This document shows, piece by piece, positions 46,771-59,693 of a stretch of 64,000 nucleotides of DNA. Source of the DNA: Pohlia nutans (taxonomy: Eukaryota > Streptophyta > Bryopsida > Bryales > Mniaceae); NCBI GenBank assembly GCA_022496805.1, contig CM040093.1, positions 5,706,501-5,770,500 on the forward strand, given 5' to 3'. Each line of letters starts with the position of its first letter. Position 1 is the stretch's first letter. Below the pieces are notes generated by a model. The model ran no database searches. It had not been told where the DNA came from and was given only the letters and a program-made list of their open reading frames with translations. A program made the translations under genes and the position numbers.

Positions 46771-47116
46771 GTTTTGGTTCCACTCTTGATTCTCAGGGGA
46801 ATCCATATTATAGAAGAGTAGCTTCCAGGCCAGAGGGGGAGCTAAGAGGCAAGAGCCAGGACATCTGTGGTATTTTCTAAGTGAGAATGATGTGGAGCTT
46901 CCCTGCACTATGCTACACTAACAAATAAACATCGCAGAAAGTGACAATCCATGGACAAGTCTATATGATAAAGTTGAAGAATGTAATAACTTTTGAAATA
47001 ATGTACATCTGCTGCGTGGTTTTCCTGTCCCACTCAATTGTTCCGAAAAAATGGTCATCAAATTTTGCGTCCACAATTCTGTAAAACAAGTCGTTTGCCT
47101 CTAGTGGTGGTGCTTC

Positions 47117-50100
47117 CTAAGGGCACTTTCTCTGCACATATGTGGAACCGTGCTCTTCATATCTGTCAGCCAGAAGTTCAGAAAATATGAGATAAAGAAG
47201 TTACTGGCAAGAAAAAATCATGTATGCAGATCACTCTCCAATGAGTTCGTAAGAAAGGACGGCAATCCCACTACTTACAACAAACAAGCTAATTTTTGCA
47301 AATCTGTTCTGATACTACTCTGATCCCATTAAATATTAAATTAAATTTTTAAAAAAGAATGAGAGAGAGATCAAGTAATACAGTAAGCAGAAACAATAGA
47401 CTTTGCTAACTTTGCTTTAGAGAACCACATTTGTTGGAAAGAGCCTAAAGAAGCGAGAATGCTTCCACCTATCCATACACTACACACAACCCAAACATCA
47501 AGAGTAAGATCAGAATAGGAAAAAACACTCAAGTCTCATCAAGAACAAATATGAATCTGAAAAAAATTCTCTGAACTGTTGGAAGCAAGGGTAGTATTAA
47601 AGGGGACCTGAATCGCTGCTCCAAAGCGTTACCGCTGGCCAACACTTTCACACGGGCAGCTTGTGGGGCTTCCTGCACCCAGGGGTTAAGATCTCACGTT
47701 ATTAGAACTAAGCCAAGCATGCCAGAAACCAGATTATAAACAAATCACAATAAGGCTTAAGAGCACAATAGAACTTTCCACAAGATGGCTGCTGATATCA
47801 ACATTAAGCAGTTCCGTATGTCCATTGCTTACTTCCATGAGATCCTTTTCAAGCTACTCCTTCATTTGCTGCAAGGCAACAGTTCCCCCAGCAAGCTGAT
47901 TCACAAAAAAACAAAGACTGTTGTGAGAGCTTGAAAACGCTCTCTTGTTTCATTGTCGTTTATTGTTGCTTTTATGAGTGGATTGTTAACAAACAATGCA
48001 ATTTTGGAGTAATTTGGTAGAATTAAGATAATTAAGTTGTGAACACAATATGCATGTTAAAAGATGATTGTTGTAAAACCTTTGGTTGCTCATTTAGCAT
48101 CAAATTCAAGTTTAGATTAGATTTAGTGTGGAAGGACTAGTGGAGGATAAAAGCCCCCTAGTGGATCCAAAGAATGATGAGGAAGGGCTAGAGGAGGAAA
48201 GAAATCCCCCTAGTGAATCCAAAGAAGGAGTAAGATTAGTTACTTAACTTTGAGTTGGATGTTTTACCATTGGCCTTGCGCAATTAACTTTTGATGTTCA
48301 TGATTGTGTTTGTGACTTGATTACCTTGGTTTTGTTCATTTGACTTCGTGGTGGTGTTTGTGAGTTACATTCATTCGTGGAGGTAGTGAATTTCTTCAAG
48401 AATGGAGCGCCGTGGAGATTAGGAGCAACATTTATTCGTGAAGGCCTTAGATTAGAGCTTTTTGAGCCTTAGGGTTAGGGTGAGCTGCCTCTTTGGCGGC
48501 TTCTTCTCTTGTACTTACGAGCTTGTGTTCAAGCTAAATGCAATTAATCGCACTCAATCTATCTTGATCAATCTTGTTTCTCTTCTTTTTTTCTATGTGA
48601 TGGTTAGTTGTTAGGAGAAGGAAGGTCGTGGGTCTCCTTCTCACTCTTGATCTCCTCTTCCATTCTATTTGAAATTGCTTTGAGTCTCATGTGTTGTGTA
48701 GTGTCTTTTCTTACTCCATGGAGTGTCTCTCGGTGTTTTCCCCATCAGTCCCTGATTTCTTGTCCAAATAGAGCAAGATTTGGTAGGTATGTAGATCTCA
48801 TGTAGGACTTTCCAATGGTAGTAAGCACGTTCAATTTGGAGCTATAGGGAGTGAGATATGCACTCCCAAAATTGGGGGTGTCAAAGGAGTTTCCCCACCG
48901 GCGGCCGGAAAAAGGATCTCAGTTTTTTAGAAATCAGTCCTAGAGTTTTCAACCTATGCTTTTGAAATTTTGAGGGTGGATGAAAAATCAAGTTAGCTTT
49001 TTAAAAAACTAAGGCACGCCTCGATTGGAGCTAGGAGGAAGAAATGGCGGCCAAAAACCAAAAGACCCTTCAAAGTGATTCGGCGGGGGCGTTTCTCCTC
49101 ATTCTCTTCTTGTTCCTCATCCGCTTCTTGTCTCTTCTTCTCCCTTGTTCCTCTCTTCATGTGATTTCCTTTAATAACTCCTTGTGAGCAAATGCCACCT
49201 CCACGGTGGTTTTTGCACTCACAACTGTTAGTAGGAACGTACGATCCATTCACAACAGCAGAACAGTAGCAAGTAACGGAAGCCCTCGTAGGAAAAATTT
49301 CTCTGTTTCATAATGGAATGAGCAAATCAAGCACTACTCGCAAACTCCTAGTATTGATGAGAATTATGTTTGAGTTGAGAAAAAGGGTATGTCATAAACG
49401 TCCCAGCAACCCAGGTTCGTGTGAAATAGAACGGCAACATGGGGACTTTAAACACAATCATGGTACAAAATCATATAATCATTAATGCTCTGAAAAGAGG
49501 ATTGTCATCAGTGGTGGCAATTTGGTTGAGAGCACACCATCACACTGTTGAAAAGCTCTCTCCGAATATCAACATCGCACTTGATGATGCTCTCAATCAC
49601 CTGCGAAACGAAAACCCACCTCATTAAGATACATGAATGAAAAACACAGACTCTGCCTTAACAGATGTAAATTGCAAGAATAATTCGTAAATGAAAAATT
49701 GATCTGACTATTTGAGGAAGGCCATTAAAAGGTACACCGGCTTCAGTGCCATACTTCTCCATGCTAGGAATTGTCTGCCCCAACTGCCAACAGTACAAGC
49801 TTCAGCATGCAGCTCATTCAAATGAAAATTTATCTAAAACATCAACAAGTCATAACCAGCACGAACATAGAAAGACAAATCAATGACGACGTAATAGCCA
49901 AGCAACAAATAAAAACAACAGCCGCGTACAAATTAAAAAGTCGCAAAACCTTTCCAACAGTAACTTGATAGCAAAAACTAAGAGATTAGAATCATTCAGA
50001 AGTTAGAAAGAGGCACCACAAACTCGTAACTCAGAGTATAGCAAGTGCAGAGAAAATGTTCGAGAAAAATACAAGAATACATGGATAAGGGTGGGGTTAA

Positions 50101-52888
50101 ACATTATATCGACGATTTTGAAACAATCAGCTCCGATCTGTATTATCCTGTGTAGTCAACAGTATGAGCACTTCAAAAAAAATAAAAAATATCTAAAGAA
50201 GGTGCAACCAACGAAGTATTTAAAAGGTAAAACTAGGACATTCAAACGGATCAATGAACACTTACTGGCCTTCTGGAAGTTCGTAAGGTGTTGTTGGTAT
50301 ATTAGCATATGAATTATCTGTGACACACCATTCACCATCAAAATAGTCAGCCTAGTGTTTACACGCTGCCTTGCACATTCTTAATTTTAACACAAGGAAC
50401 AAAAGCTATCCACATTTCTCACTGGCGAGAGAAACATTCAGAACTGAAACATCAAGTTAACCCCAGTAAACCAGCATGTTTGATGCCTTCAACAAAAAGA
50501 GCCAGAATGATGAGAAATTACCATCAAAAGCTGAATCTGGTACACGGCAAACTGACTCCTTTATAACAACTACAATAGCTCCCTACGCATAAGCATAATA
50601 GTTGTCTGTTGTATTTGGAAGCTCAACGGGGACCACCTGCCAAAATAACAAGTCATATTTCAAGATAACCCATTGGGATTTCTAATTAGTTGTTACTATT
50701 TATAGAATGGGTTCATATTGGAGGCTGCGAAGTTTTTCGATACACACTAGGTACTGTAACTACAAGTTAATTTAGTGACTTCCAAGTCGAAGGTTTCATT
50801 AATATAGTCTTTGCATAAACCGTCACGAAAGTTGGTGGTTGATCACGAATTTCATATTCCCCCTTTTGAATCTCCTTGCGCTTGAATGAGAATCGTGGTC
50901 TGATCTGCGAGCCAACTATAATTGTTAGAGAGAAGTGAACTCGTTGTAAAAATAGCTCATGCAGATTTTTTGTGCTGTGAGTGTGCTTCCAACACAAAAG
51001 GACAACTGAAGGACAAGCAAACATTTTACTCACACTTGATAAAATGGAAGAGTCATTGAATTGGTCATAGATACAAAAATATACTTGGTAGTGCCTAACT
51101 TTGGCATTAAAATGTCAGTTCTCAAGTACGGCAAGAAAATTTTTGCAGGAATGGGGACTCACTTGAATGCCTTTGGATTCCAACGTTCATTAAAGACAAT
51201 CAGAAAGAACTTCCCCTCCAATTGCCGATCTAACTATGGCCTGTCGACTACAAATCAGTAAATTTCAGTACCATCAGTCACTTATTTACAAATCAAATGC
51301 TTTCAGTCAATGTTTTTGAGTGACTACCAACTCAGTTCCTAAAAAGTAAAAGTTAGAGAACAGGAAGGACATAACCATCATGCACTGCGGCCACAGTAGT
51401 GGAGCCTCCCCCACTGTCATCACCAAACAGCAATTCATCCAATGGATCAACTCTCAAGGATTCATCGATGCTTCAACAGGATTCAGCAGTGAAACAGTCA
51501 ACTTAAACATATGATCACTAGTGGCGAGGAGAGGTGAATAACAAACTGGGAAATAAGCACTGTAGGTATGATAAATTTAACTCACCAGTCCATAACAAGT
51601 GACGTTGCTCGGCCTGACACAAAGGATGTCAAAACCTGAAACATCACATCTATATTTTAGAAAAAGGAGGCTTCTGAAGAAAGGCCAAGATTGCTAACAG
51701 GAAAACAAAATGCGGTACATTGATTATAAGAAACTGAAATTGAATAGCAGCAAGTGCTCATGCTTGTGGAGCATTCTAGCTATCGACCATTATTAAAATG
51801 AACACACAACTTAAAATGTAGTGATAGAAATGGAGATAAATAGAAACTTCAAAGAAGAATATCAAGACTGAAATGCATACCGCATTTTTGGCCAGAAACA
51901 GAGCAGGTACGTTGTATTTCTCAAACATAAGCTCAACCATTATGCGATACACCCAAAAACTTTTAATAGATTTCAAGATGGATGATTTTCACGAAATTTG
52001 AGCAGGAAGACCTTTTCAATCGAGAATAAAAGCAATATGTATGAGGCGGAGGAAAATATAGGAACTCACTTTTCACGATATTGTTGCGTGTTGAAGGAGG
52101 GCTCTGCCAAAAACATTGGATGCTCCTTTGGGTCTATTGATAGCCTATCTCTGTACAGCACAAAAATTTCTCTCAATGTCATAAACAAAACGATAATGAT
52201 CCATACTTGATGACTGACTAAACCCAATGACTCACTAAATCCATCACATAGATATTATCCAGACATCATACTCGCGATTCAAGTTTTTCGTGCTATAAAC
52301 AATAAATCCACATAACAGTCCTAACAGAATATGCAAGGGCCATATCCTGGAAAGAAAGAAAACAGAAAAAGAAATGCAGTCAATTCGTACATTGAGAGAA
52401 TACCGTAGTGCATGATCCCACAGACTTTCCACCACATCCCAGTCTGCAACTAGGCCATCTTTCATAGCTGGTACAACCTGCAGTACCACATTGAGGAACA
52501 AGAAGCAAACCTTCATCTGAAGATGTCTAGTGGTTCTTTCATGGCTGAACAGTGACATCAATCCACACCTTTATACTGCAAATTTCAACACTGTCACCTT
52601 GTACCATTCCATGAACTTCAGTGACCTATAGGAGCTGCAAAAAATACATAATTCAATTTGTGGAATCGGTGAAGTATGAACCTCCATGTGATCTCTGCGA
52701 AAGCCAAGAGCTTGCACACCCGCATACAGTTTCCTGGCTTTCGCCTTTTCAGGTTCTCCAGGCTTTTTAGACTCCATATCAGTGTCCCCTCCTCTATCAG
52801 TTGCCACTCCTGAGCTCTCCACTGACCCCACTACCGATGGAAACACACTCTTGGGTTGATCTTCCCCTGCGTAGCTTGCTTTGCACGA
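47117..52888 (-). pseudogene. ARP4: Actin-related protein 4 (ARP4) pseudogene, intron-containing
   Basis: ARP4 is a nuclear actin-related subunit of SWR1, INO80 and NuA4-type chromatin complexes. Seventeen exons follow the plant ARP4 order: 52682-52888, 52404-52477, 52070-52150, 51881-51959, 51586-51635, 51362-51413, 51163-51247, 50821-50904, 50522-50636, 50266-50317, 50081-50147, 49709-49783, 49538-49600, 47833-47895, 47608-47672, 47411-47479, 47117-47162. Hallmarks include [74 protein letters not shown] and a last exon ending QRKCP-stop. In-frame stops lie at 51190-51192 and 51187-51189 (TAA TGA), 50583-50585 (TAG) and 47854-47856 (TAG). Exon 1 is not found in the 2.8 kb upstream, the acceptor before 52888 reads CTACAC, the splice site near 51362 is weak, and 51881-51959 carries an odd extension. 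Retained introns mean a DNA-level duplicate, not a retrocopy. The large intron 47896-49537 holds an insertion. Confidence 0.9.
47921..49224 (+). mobile_element. 1.3-kb insertion in the ARP4 pseudogene intron, CTG duplication
   Basis: Ends TTGTGAG and CTCACAA form a 7-bp inverted repeat, flanked by CTG at 47918-47920 and 49225-49227. It makes one intron 1642 bp long where most are 80-350 bp. Interior phrases (TTAGCTTTTTAAAAAACTAAGGC, given here as TTAGCTTT...AACTAAGGC, and GATTGGAGCTAGGAGG) resemble the 44022-45252 insertion. It may be a solo LTR with decayed ends or a non-LTR element with 3-bp duplication. Confidence 0.5.
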
Positions 52889-55714
52889 GTGTAGGCAATT
52901 GATGTTTTTTTCTAAAATTTGGAAAAAAACCAATCACAATTGGAATCACTAATTAGATAGTTACATTGCTGAATTTAAAAAAAATATCACAATGCCCTTG
53001 GAGTTACAACATGCCTTGACGTCCTCCCCAACTCTCTTAAAGTAAATCAAAAAAGCTTGAAATGATTTTTGGAAGAAATGAATTCAAAAAGAAGCTTTCA
53101 TATTCTACATGTTGCATAAGGAGTTCACATGTATGAAGAAAAAATATGATGGTTGTAAAACATTTGTGTGTCATCACCTCATTTGTAAATGAGCAAGCAT
53201 TGAATTGTTATTAAAATCACTTGTATCAGTGGTAAAGGCCAACTTTCTTAAACCACAGTATAATTTTACCCACTTTTTAATTTTATGCAAGATTAATTTG
53301 GAAATTTGTGAAGAGGGGATATTTATCATCAAAAGGCAATCATGTTAATATTGTACCTCATTAACATGACATTTTTGAACCCTTGTTCAAAAAAGATTTA
53401 TAGAAATTGATATTATCATGGCTTCTATAAATTCATCATTATATGTACCAGTCTTACGATTTATATCAAAAACTATGAATATATAATTTTTCACCATTGT
53501 GTTGTTGCTAATTTTATACATGAAAATTAGAAATCGGAATAATATGAACATAATAAATATATTTTAAAAAGTAAGATACATATCCATATTTAAATCTCTA
53601 GAATAATTTACATAGATGATAATTTTGTTTATATAGAAACATCAAATTTTATCAACGTCAAAACAAAAACAAAAAAACAAAAGAATTAGTAATGGTGCGT
53701 TGTTTGTTTTTTGATTGCTCTTACAACTATTATTCTTTGTATAAAATCATATATTTTCATTTCATTTGAAAATTCAATTGAACATGCTATTATATTTCCA
53801 CTCCATTCAATTACTTATCCAATTTATGATCATGGAATTGATTATCACACACTTCAACCTTTACTACACAACTTTACAAGAATCAATTGTACCAATGTTT
53901 TTGGACAAATAAAAGTAGTTAAAGATCCGTTGAAAAATACTTCCATATAAGTTGGCTACAGGTTTTATTCATAAACATATGTTATTGCTAATAAAAAAAT
54001 GTGTGATTTTAAATTTGAATGTTAGTCTTTAATATAAATGAATGGTTAACAAATACATTGATAATAATTCATTTAATTTATAGAATTTTTGGATAGAAAT
54101 ATAGTGAAATTTTATACTTGGTAGAAATGACCTTTTAAGTATTGTAGTCAAGTCAAATATTTTATTACAATGGCAACATGAAAAGCAAAAAAAGAATTCA
54201 AATTTTATGTTGATAGTGGGAGTACAATTACTTGGCTTTATTGCAAATGGCGACTTGATACAAATAACTTTCAATTACATGTGAGGGTTTTGATTCATTC
54301 AAAATACTTAATTAGTACATTTTACAATCATAATGCAACGTGTTTTTTAGCTACAATGGTAATAGATTGCCTAAACGAAGGAAATTTTCAACCTTATTAT
54401 TGGAGCCAAAGATAATTAAGACTCCAACAAATTGTTAAAAATTATGACTAATGTTAATGAATGCAAAGATTAATCAACTTTGAGATCTACATCTAAAAAT
54501 TAATAGATAAATGTTACTTAACTTTATTATCAAATGATTCATAACATGTTTTTTGTATATATGTTAATTAGACAATGGTTGAATATGTAAAATTAATATT
54601 CAGTTTTCATTCTTTTGTTAATCAGCAGAAGAAGAGACAATAGCTATAAATAATTCCTTCGTCATCCAATTAGACCTCATGACCTCTAGAGGTTACCATT
54701 GTAATGGTACATCTACAATGGGATTTTGACTCGAGAAGGGAAAATTGTTTTGGTTTTGAAAGGTAAATGTTTGGTCCTGTATGTAAATCTGTGTTTTGAA
54801 TAACCTATAGCTAAATCATTTTTTCCACAAAATTTTGATTTTGTTTTAAATAAGTACCATAAATTCATGCCGAATAATTTAGAAATGCATCTCATATGTG
54901 TAGTTAGTATATTATAGAATAATAAGAATGTATATAACCAAGTGTTGCCAAATCTATCCAACGGATACAAAATTATAACATGTTGTTGAAATTTTGGTAG
55001 CATATAGTGATTCTTACATATATTAAATCACATGTATATTTAAATAAAATGTGCTAAGTATATGCCCATACAAGCAAACAATAAGTATTAAAAAAATATT
55101 GTTATTAGCGATAAATATAAATTTAAATGATTTATATTTATTATAAAAAATTACAAATATCGAAATCACTATTCAAAGTGGATGCAACAACGCTGTGGAG
55201 TGCAATTTATAGATCATTTATGATGTTAAATGAGGACTGAAGGCTTTGATTCATTCTGAATCTTGAAATTCCATTCAAATTAATTGTATCTACTTTTTTC
55301 TATGATTTTTTTTTTACTTTTTAAAGCATTGGCATGTCAAATTTTTACAATTCCAATGGGATTGGGTCTTAAATGATTTACAAGAATATGTAATAAAATA
55401 ATGGACTCAATTTTGCTTAAAAAAGAAAACATGTTTTGTTTTTAAGTGATTCCAAAAGCGAGTTAAACAGTCGAGTCCATGGGGGTGGTAAATTTTGAAA
55501 TTAATTTACTTGCAAATCGTAATTGTTTTTTGGTTCAAGTTAATTTACAATTGTAGTATACCTTGGATACTACAACTTCAATGTTCACTAATTTGGATTT
55601 TGCCCATTCGTTTTCAAAGTAAGGTGCATGGATTGAAGGTGAATTAAACAGTGACTCGTTTTTTTTAGTCAATGTATTCGCTTTTTTTAGTCAATGTATT
55701 CGCTATGTGGTTAA
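52889..55714. other. Gene-free AT-rich stretch
   Basis: No gene, and no trace of an ARP4 first exon, was found. Very AT-rich with short chance ORFs. Confidence 0.5.
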
Positions 55715-55754
55715 TTGAGAAGAAAGCTCCTTTTACATATGGAAGCCTTCCCCC

Positions 55755-55905
55755 TTGGTGCGCCCTCTAGAACCAGTGCGTGCCTCGGTACTGGCGTGCG
55801 CGCCCTCCCTACCCCCGTGCGCGCCCCTCCACCTCCGTGCGCTCCCCTGCACCTCAACAACGCCCTCCCCACAGGCGTGCGCGCCCCCCCTCCCCCCCGA
55901 GAACA
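55755..55905 (+). repeat. GC-rich short repeat (CGTGCGCGCCC units)
   Basis: About 150 bp of very C/G-rich DNA in AT-rich surroundings, made of five or six degenerate copies of (C/G)CGTGCGCGCCC(T/C)CC. The proline/arginine/alanine-rich frames on both strands here are repeat artefacts. Confidence 0.7.
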
Positions 55906-55999
55906 ACGTACGAAATTTGTGTGGAATCTTGTAGCTGTAATGAGACTCGCTCGGTCTACAAGTCTTAGTGCTTGACCATTTCAAGCCGTCGATGGAAAG

Positions 56000-56680
56000 C
56001 TACGCTGCCCAGAATTTGGTGAAGAGCTTGTCAGCTTCCAATTGCCTGCTCATGGTAGCAGTTGCTTGAACAGTAACTTTCTTAACAGGTAACTCATCAC
56101 CTTGCAAACTTAAACCCCAAACACATCATTGAGAATGGTCACCTTGATGCCATGATGAGAAAGATGAAAAAGGCAGTCTCGCTAATGGCAAACTCGGGGA
56201 TCTTCTTCTCCACGAGCAAGTCAACCAGCAAGTCAAGACACTCCACATCGTTACCGTAGAGTTCATGGATGGTGGCCAGCGTCTCCTTATCTGTGGTCAA
56301 GTCCTCCCACTTCCGAATCGTCGGCATGAACATCCTCCTCCGGAACTCGTTGTAACGGTAATTTTGGCGCTCCCGGTCCCGGTAAACTGCAAGAACATCA
56401 CCGCCAGTCCACTTAACTCCACCTCGAAACCCCCAAACTTCCAACCCTAACCTTGTACCGGGAACCAATCATCTTACTCTCGAGGCTGGCCATGTCTACA
56501 GTGCCGGGCCGGTCCATGCCGTCCTCATTCTGAACAGTAACGCTCCGCATCCAAGCCGGGTAGTTCCACAGCGTGAGCGCTCCAGCTGACTGGTGTCCTA
56601 ACAACGTGATGAGCGTCTTCAACGCCAACTCAATCGCCTTCTTGTTCCCCTTCTTTCCAAGCAACACAGGCACCTCGATC
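56000..56680 (-). pseudogene. DOX: Alpha-dioxygenase (fatty acid alpha-DOX) gene fragment
   Basis: Alpha-dioxygenases are plant heme proteins that add O2 at the alpha carbon of fatty acids. Three spliced exons match the C-terminal part in order: 56478-56680 (LLGHQSAGALTLWNYPAWMR, DGMDRP), 56143-56386 (YRDRERQNYRYNEFRR, KWEDLTTDKET, EKKIPEFAISETAFFIFLIM) and 56000-56045 (QLEADKLFTKFW, then TAG). Intron junctions are A|GTAAGA...TTGCAG|TT and AG|GTGACC...GAGCAG|G, and codon phases agree. The protein stops soon after LEAD, where the family continues for about 70 residues. Upstream exons, including the YRMH motif with the catalytic Tyr and heme-ligand His, are not seen between 56680 and 57400. A truncated copy is therefore most likely, although distant exons cannot be excluded. 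The frames of the retained exons are intact, so truncation is recent or the exons are under some constraint. Confidence 0.85.
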
Positions 56681-57397
56681 CTGCCAATGTGGCCAGGTTA
56701 TGTCAACAGAATGCTCTGGGTATAAAAACCGTCAACTGCTATCACGGTGACCTTGAGAGCTTGAACCTCAATTATAAATAACTCTTCAGATTTAGCGGAG
56801 TGGCGATAGTAAGTGTTGTTTTCACTTGATTTACATGAAATGGAATGTGTTGTACAAGTTTTTTGGTCCATTATGGTAATTTAGAGATCTGCAATTATAA
56901 CCGCTTTTGTCGTCGAGCAGCACATGTCACCCTACCTTGACAACGGGTCATATAGACAAAATCTTAAAGGAATAATAAAACAGTTTAGTACACTCATCAT
57001 ATACGCTGGCAGCTACTGAGAGAGGCAATCATTAGCAAAGGTACCCAGCAATGTTGCAAACATATTTCAGGGATGCGGTAGTGCTTTTGCTGGGAACTTG
57101 CAAGAGTTGCAAGTGACTGGTCTGTTGAGGGCGAGTACTGTTGTGGACGACTTCTGAATTGTAGGAGACGGTGAGGTGTTAACAGCCGTGTATTAGAATC
57201 GAAATGTACACAGTCTTGCATCAAGGTGCCGAATGACAAGTTCTGGCACAACAGTAGCAACGCTGAGCATGAGCTGCATTAGTTAGGTGGTCTGAACCGT
57301 CTTCATTACACTTCGTGCAAGTGTGACGTTTTGTAACCTAGCTGTAATTTAACTTATATTTAAAAAATAATACATAAATTCTCTTTGTTTTCTTTAG

Positions 57398-58155
57398 GAA
57401 ATATGCAGCGGCTTACAGTGCATGGGCTGGAGAGAGGGCAACATTTAGGGAAGCTTTTATACAAAGGTACGAGAGAAGAGCAGCGATACATTACCCAATT
57501 GATTTGAACCATTTACCTGAATTTGCTAAGTGGCTGAAGGAGGAGGTAGGAAAGGCCAACGGCTCTGACGATTAAACCTACCCTGGATGTGTACGAGTCC
57601 TCCCGCCTTCCAAAAAAAATGGCCACATGATACAAAGCAATGTACGCGCATGGGATGCACTTAAGAATTCGAGGAGCAGAGGAAGCCAAGGTAACATGTG
57701 ATAGTGGAGTTGCTGCAACAGTCTGGGAGTGTAGAAGAAGCTGAAATGTTGAGTGCGGGGACGAATTACTCACTGCTGAGTACGTAGGCTGGGTGGAAGA
57801 GATAATAGAGTTGAATTACCGGAGTCATTGTTGTATTGTCGTTCTCTGTTCTTGGATATCGGGGTCATAGGACATTTGAAACGCCAAAGTTGAAAGAGAT
57901 AGATACGGTTTTCTAGTAGGAAATTTCAGTAGACCTATGCCTCTTGGACCAAAGTCCTTTGCGTTTCTCACACACTGCCAACAAGTATTCTTCTCGAACG
58001 ATGAAAACTGGAATGTTGAGCGAGGGGGGGATTGGAAGGTCGTTTGCGGTATAGGGGTGAGAGACAGGTGTAGAAATCTGGAAATGTACCGATCGGACAT
58101 AGAAATGCTAGCTTTTGGTCCGGATGAAGATTTTGATAGACTTCGGGGGTTATAG
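57398..58155 (+). pseudogene. CACTA (En/Spm) transposase remnant with DUF4216-like domain
   Basis: The frame at about 57770-57870 reads YVGWVEEIIELNYRS...VVLCSWI. After a stop and a frame change, 57876 onward reads VERDRYGFLVGNFSRP, FLTHCQQVFFSND and ENWNVE. That is the order and spacing of the DUF4216 domain found at the C-terminus of plant TNP2-type CACTA transposases. The preceding open segment (57398-57575, including LPEFAKWLKEEV, ending TAA) would correspond to the linker after DUF4218. Several stops and frame changes show it is dead. The N-terminal transposase domain is not in the window. Confidence 0.7.
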
Positions 58156-58334
58156 CTTCTCACAGCTACCTTGTTTTTTAAGTAAAACATACCAATTTTG
58201 AAATATCTTGTCTATGCCAAGTATATTAATATTGAGATCACTTTAGAAGCAATAAATTTTAGCTATAAAGATAGATTCCAACTTGGGGTACGTTAGGGTA
58301 TCAATATATCATACGCCTGTACTTTCTGCTTGAT

Positions 58335-58890
58335 TAGAGGGACTACAAGATCTACAATATCTGTTCTATTTAGTGTCACTCTATGTCATGTAATTCTACA
58401 TTATGTCACTCTATGTCACTCTTCTCCTTGGCAAACCAAAAAGTGACATCCCTAATGAGCATGCAAGCCAATTTTTTATGCCTTTTAATCAATTTAAAAT
58501 CTTTTTTTCAAAATCTAAAATGGGTGTTTGTCACATTTAGATCATTAAACCTCACTTTTTGTTCAATTAGAGGGACTACAAGAACTACAATATCTATGAT
58601 ATTTGTTATCATTCTATACCATATGATTCTACATCATGTCACTATTCTCCTTGGCAAACCAAAAAGTGACATCTCTAATGAACATGCAAACCAATTGTTT
58701 ATGACTTTTAGTTAATTTAAAATCCTTTTTCGAAATCTCAAATGGATGTTTGTCACATGTAGACCATAAAACCTCACTTTTGTACTGAATGAGAGGCATG
58801 GGATTACAAGAACTACAATATTTATTCTAATTAGTATCACTCTATGCCATGTAGTTCTACATCATGCCACTATATGTCACTCTTCATATA
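58335..58890 (+). repeat. Tandem repeat, about 225-bp units
   Basis: Two and a half imperfect units begin at GAGGGACTACAAGA(T/A)CTACA near 58337 and 58570 and at GAGAGGCATGGGATTACAAG near 58791. They share TTGGCAAACCAAAAAGTGAC and CATGCAA(G/A)CCAATT. Confidence 0.8.
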
Positions 58891-59693
58891 ATGTTTTGCA
58901 CTTCACACAAGAGAACCATTCAACAATGGGCAATAAAAGCATCTCCATTATTGGTAGTACAGGGAAAATTTCATCACATTAAAATTTCATCATTAGTGGG
59001 ACCACCTATTTACAGTGATTAAAAGTATTAAGGGGACCCATACTATCTCACATTATATAAAGATTTACCATTATAATTAGAGTTATCCATAAAGTAAAAG
59101 GAGAGTACCATGTCTGCTGGCCGGAGTTTGCAGTCATAAAATAGTATTTTTTGTACTTGTCAGTCATAAGCTACCAACACTTGCTTTGGGTGAGCATGAG
59201 GGTTGGTGTGGGGGCACGGTTAGATTCCCTTTTAAGAACTTGAGTGCGGTGTGCAGGAGCTTCTCTTGCATTGGTGTGATGCAAGGTTTGAATATCCCTG
59301 ACAACGTAGAGCATTGTGATTGGTCGAAAAAAGAGAACCCAAAACTTGTTTTTGTCGCCTTTCAAGCTAAAAAACCAGTTTTGCCTTGTCTTTCTTCTTG
59401 GAGAAATGTTTTGCTCAACTTTATGGATAACTCTATTGCACAAAAATTGTTGTAGACATGCACTAAGTATAATAATTGTGCAGGCAATATCCTCAGTAAT
59501 AATGTGGATTTCCAAATCGAAAGAATGCACATCATAATTTTAAATGTCACTCACTCACGCACTAAACAACCAAAGTCAAATTTTTTGTTACAACCACTAT
59601 TTCATGAGCGTTTATCATAGCGGCCATTGATTTGCTTGTATTGGAGCTTACTACGAGGTAATTTTTTTTTATTTACCACTAGATAGTTTGGCA
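58891..59693. other. Gene-free stretch
   Basis: A plus-strand frame at 59186-59455 is open and somewhat richer in G and C than its surroundings, but has no domain I recognise. Confidence 0.4.

Noticed and set aside
55715..55984. Proline/arginine-rich ORFs on both strands
   Set aside because: Produced by the GC-rich short repeat at 55755-55905; no domain and no conserved frame.
59186..59537. Plus-strand ORF of 89 codons with an overlapping 73-codon frame
   Set aside because: No recognisable motif, no splice context, and flanked by repeats; left unannotated.
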